A stretch of 64,000 nt of DNA from Bursaphelenchus xylophilus. Lineage: Eukaryota > Nematoda > Chromadorea > Rhabditida > Aphelenchoididae. The stretch is taken from positions 4,831,501 through 4,895,500 of the forward strand of contig CAJFCV020000005.1 of the NCBI GenBank assembly GCA_904066235.2, given 5' to 3'. The number at the start of each line of letters is the position of its first letter. The stretch's first letter is position 1. A model generated the notes under the pieces. The model saw nothing but the letters and a program-made list of their open reading frames with translations. It searched no databases and was not told the origin of the DNA. Made by a program: the position numbers and the translations under genes. This document shows positions 25,454 to 36,630 of this stretch, piece after piece.

Positions 25454-26891
25454 CTATTTGGGATTCTTCGCACTCTTTTCAGTTTCGCTGCTGCCCATCG
25501 ACGGATTGTTGGAACTGGTACCTCGAGTCGGCTCGGATAATTCATCGTTCTTTTTGTTGTCCTTCAGATCGTTTGTCGCCTCCACTTGTTCATATTCCAG
25601 GGCCTTGTAGTCCCTCTTAAAGATCTTTTCTCCCGCCGTTTTTGATTCAACTGGCGCCACAAACACAAAACTTATTTTGTTTTTGGAATTCAGGACCAGT
25701 ACCACGGCCTTACTGTTCTAAAAATTAATGAAATTAAAAGAAAGTAATTAATTTACCTTCTCAAGGCAATATTTTGGGGCCGAAAAGATGGTGATCAACT
25801 TTCGGTTGGCGAACAGTGCGTATCCATTGAACATGATCTAAAGGACACCGAATGTGGATTTTTATAATATCAGCTACCTGATGAGCTCTGACAATGTAGT
25901 CCAAACCCAATCTCTGACAAGTCTCATTGACTGCCTGTTCCCCAAAAACAACACTGACTCCACGAACGGCGTTATTTTGGTATCCCTTGATGCCAGAGAG
26001 TGGATCAGACCATAGAAGATCGCCAGCCAACTGATGGGTCATCACATCAACAATCGGTCTCTTGATCTAAACCATGATGACATTAGTGACCAGTAAAAAT
26101 ATATAATACAAAAACAGTTTAATCTCTAACTCTTCTGATGTCATCCAGACTCTTCAAATCCTCTGAGATCCCTCCATGCATACATAGAACACGTTTACGG
26201 ACCAATGCAGCCAATGGGAGATAAGCGAACATATCATTGTAGGCCCTCCACAGATTGATCCCTTCGTTTCTTTGTGGAAAATTGGTCTTCAACTCTTGCA
26301 AAAATCCATAACAACCATTGATGTTCTCGGTCTCGTGATTACCTCGAAGCATGCCGATCTGGAATAAATTTGATAAAGAGTATCCAAAATCACCTGTTTT
26401 GGATGACGGCATTTCAACTGAAGCAACAAGTTGATGCAATTGTACGAGTTCGGACCTCGGTCCACGTAATCTCCTAAGAAAAGGAACCTGTTGATCCCGA
26501 AAGCGGCGCTATCCTTGTCTCGGCTGAGGGTCAGGATCCTCTCCAGATCATCGTATTGTCCGTGGATGTCCCCCACAATAATCACAGGGGATTTGATCTC
26601 CAACAAACTGTTTTCAGCCTCAAAGATCGCCTTGCATTGCTGAATCAACTCCATTGCGCTTTCATAGGACATAATCGGCAGCTAAAGAAAATATCAAAAA
26701 TTTTGAAAGGTACGGAAGTTCACCATCTTTAAGTTTAAGATTACCTCAGGTTTACGATACGGAAATTTAACCAACTTCTTGGGAGCCTTCTGTTCCTCGG
26801 GCTTTGAGCCGGACTTTGATTTAGATTTGGACTTGGAAGATGCTCCATGCGCCTCCTTCTCTTTCGACTTCTTCCTTCCGGACGATGACAT
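25454..26891 (-). CDS. PP1-like serine/threonine protein phosphatase, divergent
   Basis: The catalytic core has every metal-binding block of PPP-family phosphatases: VGDIHGQYDDL, FLFLGDYVDRGP, LRGNHETENINGCYG, LCMHGGIS, GDLLWSDP and VRAHQ. It therefore probably dephosphorylates Ser/Thr using two metal ions. The core is preceded by a Lys/Ser-rich low-complexity N-terminus (KSKSKSGSKPEEQKAPKK) and followed by an acidic, Ser-rich tail ending ETEKSAKNPK. The usual SAPNYC block near the end reads FSAPKYC, and the normal GEFDN continuation is missing (CLEK then NSKAVVLVLN). Six exons from ATG 26891 to TAG 25456-25454. Nematodes carry many fast-evolving, often sperm-specific PP1-like genes, so this may be one; that is inference. 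Confidence 0.85.
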
Positions 26892-27026
26892 CCTCGAGAG
26901 TCAGTGGAATTTATCAACCGCAAAGGTGCGGCTGAACAGAAAATGAATTCGAAAAAATAAAATCCCAAAAATTTCTGATTTTTGTGAATGATACTTTTCC
27001 TTCCTTTTACAAGGGGTCGGCAAATA

Positions 27027-28414
27027 CACTGCTCCACGAAATGATAGACGCACCCTGTTTTTAGCGATTATTTTCCTTGTACTAAATGATATCGAATAAT
27101 GTTCAACAGATGAAATGTGGCAAATTAAACGAGAAATCATGTCCCGTAGCAATTTTGGAACAACATTTTGTCTTGACTGAGATATGACAATTTTTGACTT
27201 TTTTGGGGTCCACAAAATGATAGACGCAATTAGGTAATTTTTTGTTTATTTAAAAGAATTTTGAGTCAACCTGCTCTTATTACACTTCCTCGTGTTCTCT
27301 GTAGTATTAGAAAGGTAATTACATTTATATCCGCCGTACTTCATCGACGCAGTGGCCTTATGAGCCATTTCCGACCTTGTCCATGAGGTAAATATTCGGT
27401 TTGAAAAAAACTGCAGGTTATGCTGTTTTCTTGGGCGAAAAACTAGCTAATACTATCACATTATACGTGTAGATCTCACTGATAAAAAAAAGCGGCTTGC
27501 TCAAGGATCCCGAGCATTTTCTTGGCATATCATCTTCAACATGTAGCTACATTAATACTTTTAGACCCCCGAAATACCAAGGCGAATAAAGAGAATGACA
27601 AAATTTCATTTGCAAATTCGAACTGAGCATGCCTGAAAACGTAATGTTTTAATCATCAGCCGGTACAGAATAAATTTGGTCGGTAACGTCGTTCGACAAA
27701 AAAAAGTTCACAAAAATAGGCTTGTTTTTACAGGTTTATCTTTAATCAATCATGTGTCAATCATCATGACATTTAAGCAGGCAATAAGTTGCGCGTTTAG
27801 GTTTGTTAACATGCTGAGTTTGATTTTCTGGGCAAAAAATTGGCATCGATAGTAATCTTCTGTACTTTTAGAGCCTATGAAGGTTACTGTAGAAGGTATA
27901 CGGTAACTTAATGGTCGATTAAATGACTTCAAGCGAATCGGTATTGGTTTATTTTATGGCTTATATTTGCTACTAGTAACCTATGATGGTTTAAGATGGT
28001 TTTTGGCGAAAGCCAAATCGTTAATCATTTTTTTTCTCAAACCGAATATTTACCTCATGTACAAGGTCGGAAATGGCTCATAAGGCCACTGCGTCGATGA
28101 AGTACGGCGGATATAAATGTAATTACCTTTCTAATACTACAGAGAACACGAGGAAGTGTAATAAGAGCAGGTTGACTCAAAATTCTTTTAAATAAACAAA
28201 AAATTACCTAATTGCGTCTATCATTTTGTGGACCCCAAAAAAGTCGAAAATTGTCATATCTCAGTCAAGACAAAATGTTGTTCCAAAATTGCTACGGGAC
28301 ATGATTTCTCGTTTAATTTGCCACATTTCATCTGTTGAACATTATTCGATATCATTTAGTACAAGGAAAATAATCGCTAAAAACAGGGTGCGTCTATCAT
28401 TTCGTGGAGCAGTG
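27027..28414. mobile_element. Inner foldback element with long near-identical inverted repeats (Tc1/mariner-like)
   Basis: 1388 bp with terminal inverted repeats of about 380 bp (27027-27408 and 28033-28414). Reading by eye I find only about two differences between arms. The ends are CACTGCTCCACGAAATGATA...TATCATTTCGTGGAGCAGTG. It is flanked by TA on both sides (27025-27026, 28415-28416). Removing it together with one TA restores the outer element sequence GGCAAATAGTTGCACCC, which matches that element's other end. CACTG ends plus TA duplication fit Tc1/mariner. The approximately 620-bp centre shows no transposase, so it is probably mobilised in trans. Confidence 0.85.
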
Positions 28415-28590
28415 TAGTTGCACCCTGCTTTCTTAACGAAACCTATATCATTTAAAAGAGCATTAAAAATAGTGCACAGCGCAAAAAAAATTAGCTGCCC
28501 AATACATGTTTGGGCAAAGTTATGGCCTAAATACAGATTTTAGCCTAATTTCCGCGTCACTTTATAAGCTCTTCGAACGGCAACAAAGTT

Positions 28591-28662
28591 GTGTCCAGTT
28601 GGCCGAGTGGTAGTGACCTCACTTCCGGCGAAACAGGTCCTGGTTTCGAAGCCGGGCGCTGC
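28591..28662 (+). other. tRNA-like sequence (degenerate, inside the outer element)
   Basis: A segment of about 72 nt contains an A-box match (TTGGCCGAGTGG) and a B-box-like block (GGTTTCGAAGCC) with a T-arm-like stem (CCTGG/CCGGG), at tRNA-like spacing. No acceptor stem pairing is found between the ends, and the T loop has an extra base, so it is not a working tRNA. It could be a tRNA relic or a SINE-type pol III promoter. Confidence 0.45.
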
Positions 28663-29641
28663 AAACTTTTTTGCATTTCGTCTCTTATATGCCACAAAAC
28701 CATGGTATGTTGATATTTTTAAATAATTTTTGTTCCTTCGCAGTCAAAATACATTTTTACGGGATTTTTTCGAGTTTTTGGTTTTTTTTGCTACCACCAC
28801 AAATTTGATGGTGATGAGAGTGGGGATTCCTATCGTATAATTACAAGGGTGTCATGCCTTTACCCTGACCGATTATGATTACTGGACGATAATTCAATTT
28901 ACAAGGGCCTATAAACATAATTTTTTCGAAAAAAATACGAAGAGAAAATTACAAAAGCGGCCAAAACACTATTGCTGACACAGTGGCCTAACCATCGGTA
29001 AGGCTAGGACATAAGAAATTTTTGATTTTGAGATTTTTGTTTGTAAATGGCCACGACGATCATACAAATGTATTCTCAAAGTTTTTTTGCTCCAGTTTTC
29101 CCATTTACCTAGTTTTATTTACAATTTTTTGTAAATGGCAGTAATGCGACATTATAATGTCTAATAACTCATAACCAAGGATTGATAAAGCGATGAAACG
29201 ACCGTGATAGACGTTTCGGGATACTAGTAAGAAAATGGAGACAATTTCAAGCCGCCAGGATTACTGTAATAGAAGAAACCGGCGTTTTGGCCGCATATAA
29301 CCCTTATCATAAAACGGCCATAACTTTGCCCAAACATATATTGGGCAGCTAATTTTTCCTGTGTTGTACACTATTTTTAATGCTCTTTCAAACGGTATAT
29401 GTTTCGTTAAGAAAGCAGGGTGCAACTATTTGCCGATCCCTTGTTACGCCCTTTCAAATTGGCCAATTTTTTCGAAAAGTAAGCTTGCATCTCGACTACC
29501 CTATCCCGCAGCACTTATTTCAGCACCATTTATTTGAATGTCATATACCCGTTGAACAATAGAAATCCCTGAATATTTTAAAATCAAGATATTCAAACTA
29601 ACAATCAACAAAATCAAAACTATACAACAATTAACAGGTGG

Positions 29642-32600
29642 TTAATGCTCCCTGAGCAACAAATCCACTTCATCCAGACTCGTGAACCACAAAAATTGAT
29701 CTGGCGAATAATTTCTGAACTCTTGCAAAGGCTTAAATTCAAGGCCGCATAGCTTTAGGATCTTCGAGTATTGCTGACTTCGGAAGTGATTTTGGAAGAA
29801 TTTACAAGCTTCCTAAAACAAATGATTACAAATGGAGGTATTAAAACTCTCGTTATCGCGACTTTGCAATAACTCACAGTAAAATCCGGAGCAGTTTTGT
29901 TGGTTCGTTTGGCAATTTTCATCTCATAAAGCAGAGCCAGCCTGGTGGCAAAGGTTTCTGGGAATGGTAACGACGTCTGGAGTAGAACCAAATCCTCGGA
30001 CAGACTTCTCAGATACCCCTTCATACAAGTGGAAGACGATGCCGAACATAAGAAAGTCCTTTCAGCATCAACGAACGATCGAAGAACTTTGATCGCTTGA
30101 TGGAACACGCGAACGGAAGGAGCTAGGGAAATGAAATATCAACAACTACACTCACATTTCATTCTATTTCTTGTCTCCGGAAGAAGACGTTCCAGTTTCG
30201 GACTGACGGAATCTAATTTAATCCCATGTCTCCACACCTTCGGATCGAAAGGATAAACGTTCAGACAATGTGCTGCCCATTCATAATACCTGTCCCTTCT
30301 TTGTAGCAGATCACATTGAGCAAGCTGTTCAACTCTTTCCAATCTGAATAACTTCGAGATCCTCGATGCTTCCACAAAATTAGTTCCCTCTAATTTCTCC
30401 TTTTCCTCTTCTAAATTTAAAAATTATTTGCCTTACATTCGTTACGTGTTACCTACCACTATTTTTCTGCGCGCCTCTATTTTTGTGCAGATCTTCGTAA
30501 ATGGATTGTCCCGTCTTTTCCCATTCCATCATATCATACAGTTTCAGCGTCAAGTCCTTCACCGTTCCCAGAATTCCAAAATTGTCGCTTTCGTCCACCG
30601 GAGTGGATTCATACATCTCTTTGTAAGCTTGCGCAGATTGTTCCATATCCAACGAAAAGATTTTAACTTTCTACACGAAGCTCCGTTAACTTAAACCGTG
30701 CAACTTACCTCATCAAAGAATTGATTCAATTTGTGTCCCTGTGATCTGTACATCCACAGTAATCTAGCTTTACTCAGAAACGGGATATTATCCTTGACCT
30801 TTCCGCTCTCAGCCCGGATACTTTCGAGATAATCAGCGATCATGGTGGTCATCCATAGGGAGATGACTCTGTTCGGAAGATGCCCCCTGATTGGATCTCC
30901 AGCTTCAATCAAGATTTTAACCATCCTTTCCAAGAGATCCTTGTCATTTGCCAAAAGATTTCTTCCATTAACAAAATGAGCAGCTTTGGAATATCTCTTC
31001 ACATTGGCTTCCACTTCCAGCAATTTGGCTCTGAGAAAAATATTCAAAGCTTGTTTGCCCTCCTCGACGAAGAATTGATTAAAAGTCCATTTCTGAAAGG
31101 CTGGCCATTGACTGCTGAATCGACTCCCATCCAGATTTGAAAAGTATTCCTCGACTGCATTGGTCACAGTTGCAATGATCTCTTCAGCAAATTCAGAGTC
31201 CTCCAATTTGAAAAGTGTGGCCGAGAACCGGATTAAGAATTTGAGAAATCCGAATTTCTGGTAGGACTTCATGGGAAGGGCCTTGAGATGCGATTTGAAC
31301 AACCTCTCCATATTAAATACCGCCTGGAAGATTGATTATCCAGTACGAACATTAAACTTACTTTTCCTTCAACAGGTACTTTCAACGCACTCAAAAGCAA
31401 CATGAGCATTTCCTTTCTTCGTTTTTTGAACACATTCAATCTTCTCGCCGTTTCCTTCTGGTCCAATGTTTCTAATGGGTGTCTTAGGATGCTTAGAACA
31501 CATTCGATTTGATCAAATTTTACTATCCTCTTCAAGAACCCATCAGACGTCACACAACGAATATTTTCACAATCATCATCATCGTCCGCTACATTCTCAT
31601 CAGCATCAAATCCGGCAGTGTATTTAGGCGATTGAATCTAATTAATGACAATGCTACAGTAAGATTCTTACCATGACTTCACCCAGATTATGTTCAAACT
31701 TCAAGGGTTGCCAGTAACTTGCTTGTCGAATGTTTTCCAGTTCCACATACCTCTCCATTTCCTGACTCCCACTAATATTAATCTCCTCAAGATGGGTAAT
31801 AATCATCTGTTTCCTCAAGAACTGAGCTTCATTTCTCCTCTGCTGATTTTGGAACACCTCATTTAACGAATCTTTAACTTCCCGCCACGCTAAAATCGAA
31901 AAACGGTAAAATAAAAAATATTATAAACTAATCTTACACTTGGCTTCTCTTTCTCCGATTCTTTCCAGATTCGAATTCCAAAACTTTTCAAACGATCCGT
32001 GCTTCCAAACAAACGACTTCTTGACCATTTCGGGAGGATAAAAGAAGTTAAATTCAGTGAATGCTTGAAGCATTGACACTACAATGTGAGTTTCACTTCT
32101 TTCCATGTGTAACTTGGCTTTATAAAATACCAGTTCGAACAAAAAACTATCAATTTTCTCAGCGGAGAAGTCTTGTTTATGATCTCGACTGAACCGAAAA
32201 TTTACCAAGACTTGAATAGACTGGTCAATGTAATACATCTGCAAATCAAGATAGGATATGATGGTCACCTACTGTCTTCGCTCCATTAATACAGAAATAC
32301 TTGAGAATGCAGCCCCATAACTTCAATGAGAATACCATTTTTCCTGATTTGATCTAAAAAATGGACAAGACGTCGCACAAGAGTGAATAATAATCTTACA
32401 AATTTCTCAAAGATCTCTTCTGCCACCTCCAAATATCCTTCTGGTTTCAATCGAAGAGAGTATTCCAATTTAAATGTGAGTACTCCCTCCAGATCTTTCC
32501 CAGGCAACGAATCCAGAAGGTGGTCGATGATTACCAACTGCTCAGTCAAGAACTCGTTCTTCTCCATTTCAGATACTGACAGTCGATCTGCGGACTTTAG

Positions 32601-34184
32601 AATATAAATCTCATCCTTTGCGCTTAGTAATTGCAACCAGATCGCAACATTATTCGCTTGAGTATTCAATTTAGCATTTAGTTCGGGGATTAGGACAACA
32701 TTCAAGTAGTTCAGTCGCTCTGATTTCTAGAAAAATCAACAACTTTGGAAACAAGAAAATACAAACCCTTACCGTAGGAATGAGAGCATCTTTATTCTCC
32801 GGGTGTGCGTTGTATAACGACCTTGGCGGACATTTTTGGATGGTATGATCCCAGTTTTGATTCATCAAATGATTAGTAACTTGCTCGTCAAATGCAACTC
32901 CATTCTCTTTGATATAAGGAACGATTGTTTTTTCATCGTCTTCCGTCTTGAAACAGTCAATTATAAAGTCTTTTCTATTGAATAGATACGGATTCTGTTT
33001 GAATTGCAATTCATACATCTGAAACATCATTACAGTAAGATCTCCAGTTTTTACTCTTACTTCTTTGACCAGGTCGGTAACAGGATTTTCGGGGACATCT
33101 TTGATTTCCCCCTCGGATTCAGAATCAGACACCTGACCGGGATTTTCTTCACCGGACGATATTGACTCCGCTTTGAATCGCTAAAAACATAAACCTTATT
33201 CTTTCCAGACCCACCTTATCCGGAGACAGAGACGATCGCTGCGTCCGTTTGCGTGTATCTGGTTCTAAATCCATTGGTACCTAAAAACGTCATTGATTCG
33301 ATAGCAAATCAAAATTCAAAATAAAACTTACACCTCCAGATTCGTCACTATCATATATATCCTCATTGCCCAGGCATACTGTAGACAATGCACTTCGATT
33401 TTCTCGACGAATCTTGTCTTCCTCTTCTCTCTGTTTTTTCTCTTTCTCTTTTTCCTCCTCTTGTAAAATTTTTTGTGTCGCCAATTTATCTTCAAATTCT
33501 CGATGTCTTCCGCTCTAAAATTTAATTCAAAAATTGGAAAGCTGGACTTACTCGCTGGCTTCTTTCTTCTCTTTGTCGGGAATGACCCGACCGTCGGTCC
33601 CTGGATCTATCTGTATCATAACCACGACTCCTGTGGCTATCGTTCCTTCGGTAATCCCTATGAGAATCGGCGCGTGGCCGAGATCTTCCCTCCTGATGGT
33701 CATGTTGTCGGACTGCACCACCACCGTAATTCTCATTGTAATATCTGTCTCTTCCACTGTATTGTGGATTCGATTGTGCAGATCCAAAAATGTTTGTAGG
33801 ATGGAAACCCGTGCTCGGCACCTGATTTGCCGACCAAAATAATTGAGATTGGTTCAAATTTGGAGTGGGAACTTCCGGCAGCTGGAGACCGCTGTATATA
33901 CTCCTTGAATCGCAGGCTGCACGAGCCCGAGGATCCAATGGTGCACGTGAAGTTGGAGGATGAAGAGGTGGAGGCGCGGGAGGTTCGAGATCGGCCAGAG
34001 TTGGGCGAGCAGATGCCGGTCGACTGGGACCAGCTGACGATGAAGGTTGTTCAGCATGACTTTCTCCTAAGTTGTAGAAAAGCGTAGTTAGAAAACGCCT
34101 ACCTGAATTGATACCCTGCGCCTTTTCTCTTTCCGCTTTTCGTTCAGCCGCTAATTGCCGTTTCAATTTACTTTTCTTGGCCAT
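29642..34184 (-). CDS. nrde-2: NRDE-2, nuclear RNAi/RNA surveillance factor
   Basis: ATG 34184 opens MAKKSKLKRQLAAERKAERE, followed by Pro-rich and Arg/Asp/Ser-rich low-complexity sequence (DRSRDRRSGHSRQREERSQR), like the SR-rich N-terminus of worm NRDE-2. A charged coiled segment (EEEKEKEKKQREEEDKIRRE) comes next. From about 33000 to 29642 the protein is helical, HAT/TPR-like, as in human NRDE2: NVAIWLQLLSAKDEIY, TFKLEYSLRLKPEGYLEVAE, a MERYVELENIRQASYWQPLK block corresponding to the human WLAAERSRDQRHWRPWR block, and the end TSLDEVDLLLREH resembling human LEELELLLED. More than ten exons with short introns; stop TAA at 29644-29642. NRDE-2 acts with nuclear Argonaute on nascent RNA in worms and with MTR4 in mammals. 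I am confident of the family; some exon edges are uncertain. Confidence 0.82.
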
Positions 34185-34293
34185 TGATAACTAGATCACA
34201 TGCAACCCAATTTGTTTTTGAAAAAAATATATTTTTGACAAAAGCTGGAGCTGCGCCCGAGTCTTTGGAAAATCTTTGCACTATTTTATACGA

Positions 34294-34323
34294 ATTACGT
34301 AATCGATAGGGCGATTACGTAAT
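34294..34323. promoter_or_regulatory. Two ATTACGTAAT palindromes upstream of nrde-2
   Basis: ATTACGTAAT occurs at 34294-34303 and again at 34314-34323, exactly 20 bp apart, about 110-140 bp upstream of the nrde-2 start. RTTACGTAAY is the consensus for PAR/C-EBP-type bZIP proteins (CES-2 and ATF-2 in C. elegans). Binding is inference. Confidence 0.5.
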
Positions 34324-34705
34324 CTTGGGCGGTCGACCATTTTTAGAGTTCGTAGGTAGCTATAAAAAAGAAAGGAGAATTTCTGATGTTTCCGGCACTT
34401 CTGGATTTCAATTTTGAGAACGCTTCACAGTTTGCCGAACTTCCAGGAAATGATACATGCCCAATGCCCGAAATGTATGCAAAATTTAAAGCAAGTTTGA
34501 GCACTTGGGGTTCAATTGGGGGGAAAAATAATATGAAGTGATTAACAACCCTAACTGTGACACAATCAGAATCTTAAGACGTCAAATAAGCATCCAAGAA
34601 AGTAGCGTTATGTTTATTGATCACGGAGATGTTGAGATAATCGTTATAAAAAGGTTAATAAGTTAGAAAAGGGTGTATCACAAGAAATAAACAGATAAGT
34701 TGAGG

Positions 34706-36339
34706 TTAGATCTCTCTATTGAAATTATTGTCGGAAGAAATTGTGGTTCTAGATCTTTTTACAGGGGAGCATTCACTTTCGTCTTCCTCTTCGATAGCAT
34801 CCTTGCAGCGACGAAGTTTGACAACATTGCAGTTGATAGAATCGATTTTGAATTCTGATTCGTTGATGGCTTTTTTGGCCTTTTCCAATTGTTCTGATGA
34901 GAGACTTGAAAGAAAAGCGATCTTGATAACTTGAAGATGAGGAAGTTCTTCGAGTACGTACAAGAACAGATCATGTTCGTATTTGTTGACTTGAGCTGTG
35001 AGTTCGGGGAAACGAGCAAGTTTGAAGACCTTGAGTAGATAAAATGTGAGGTAATGGAGTTGCTTCTGAAACACAAAGATGTAAGTAACAATGGACATGA
35101 TTATTATGCATACCTGGATGTTAAACTTTTCCAACATCTTCGTAAAATCAGAAAACTGAAATTTAGCTTCAGCATGATTGTAAAACCTCTGCTGGGGAAC
35201 ACTCAGAGTTGCGGTTATTCCCCTCATTTCATGTTCCAATTGATTGAATCGAATCCGGTCAATGGTTAGCGGGGACTTGAATTTGAAGATCCGATCAACA
35301 CGACGGGCCATTTCTCGATTGGTCAGACGCATCGACAAGAGGTCCGTTGTGGACAAGTAGGACCTGGACCAAACATATTAAGAAATAAATAAACATACAA
35401 AATATGCTCCTTTGGGACATCTGGAAGCTGGAGGAATTGGGTGAAGGACTCATTGAGATCTGGTCCCCTGATTATGTCTGTGATGTTGAACACGATAGAA
35501 TGAGCGATGTGGGAGAAACATGAATCATTCGGGAAGCCAAAACTAAAATAACATTAATTTTGCAGCTACACGACCATTACCTACTTATCAGCCAGAAAGC
35601 TTTGATAATAATAAACCCCAGTCTCAAGTCGAACCGCGCAGAAAATGTCTTGGTATCCCTGACCGGACATACTGTATCGGAACCTCTCCTCATCCAGATC
35701 CAATTCCCCGTTCAACCATTTCAGATAAAATTCAATAATAAAGAAGGCTCGGGTCAAGAAGATTACTCTGGCCAAGCGCCTGCTTGAAACACACCAACGA
35801 CTGGTCAAGATGTGCTCTACTTCTTTCATCATTATCAAACGCCACTTCTAAAATTATAGGTATCGTAAAACGGGATTGTTAACCCGAAAGAAACTTCAGA
35901 TAAAGCAATATTATCTATATTCTCCATGGCAAAATTGGACATACAAAGTCAAAGAAGTAACATAAATGCTGACTTTATGACAGAATAGAAAATGAAACCT
36001 TACGCTTTCCTTCAACATCTCCGGAAGATAGTGGAACAGCTGCCGATACAACAACGAACTAAGCTGTTTCTCCTCTTCACAAAGTGCTGTAGTCTTCACA
36101 AGATCCTCCGATTTGATGGACACATACTTCCCGCGACGGATCACATTCGCCGTTCTCCAATCCATGCACACTGCGCGACAAAAACGATCAGTAAGTACAT
36201 GGAAGACGGATTTGGGGACGAAGATCCGCTTGGAGACATCTGGCTTCCTGGTGATTGACAATGGGGAATTCCGAGGATCAAGCAGGTTGCCCCTTACGTT
36301 CATCTCCATCATCTGCTGCGGATAAGGACAAGCTCTCAT
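34706..36339 (-). CDS. F-box protein, otherwise unrecognised
   Basis: ATG 36339 follows a CTTTAG acceptor. The N-terminal third (MRACPYPQQMMEMNVRGNLL...) has no domain I recognise, though CRAVCMDWR resembles an F-box remnant. In the middle, across the intron near 35400-35363, the joined sequence LPDVPKEHILSYLSTTDLL then SMRLTNREMARRV is a good F-box, which binds SKP1 in SCF ubiquitin ligases. The C-terminal part (about 35300-34706) is helical and ends in an acidic/basic tail (CKDAIEEEDESECSPVKRSR). Exons join in frame at about 36004/35853, 35582/35543, 35400/35362 and near 35085/35063. Stop at 34706. An F-box placed centrally rather than N-terminally is less common. Substrate unknown. Confidence 0.65.
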
Positions 36340-36630
36340 CGATGATTTTCTAAAGAAGGGTTGCGCTCGGCATTGGAGAAAAAGACAGTTTATACGATGG
36401 AAAATGTCCCTACAAAAAATTGTAATTTTCAAAAAAATGTAATGTATGAAAAATGCATTTTTTAATGCACCTATGCAAATTTTTTTACCCTATGCAAAAT
36501 TTTTTGTTTTTATGAAAATATGGGTTTCATCTTTCCTCGTTCTTCACTTTGAGCTCACCTTCATCTGTGCGAATGGTTGTCAACCAGGTAATCTTATCTA
36601 CTTGATCGTTACTTGCTCTGATTTCAGTCA

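Larger units (their letters stand above)
27010..29443. mobile_element. Outer foldback transposon-like element, interrupted by an inner element
   Basis: The ends match as inverted repeats: CAAGGGGTCGGCAAATA at 27010-27026 and TATTTGCCGATCCCTTG at 29427-29443. They are flanked by TTA on both sides (27007-27009 and 29444-29446), a possible 3-bp target duplication of PIF/Harbinger type. The left arm resumes after the inner insertion as GTTGCACCCTGCTTTCTTAA (28417 on) and pairs with the right arm for about 110 bp (to about 29305) with scattered mismatches. Removing the inner element leaves about 1.04 kb. No transposase frame is visible, so it is non-autonomous. A tRNA-like sequence lies inside. 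Confidence 0.8.

Noticed and set aside
26901..27215. Open frame MWTPKKSKIVISQ... present in both arms of the inner element (also 28226-28417)
   Set aside because: It appears twice only because the arms are inverted copies; no transposase or other motif, so it is treated as repeat sequence.
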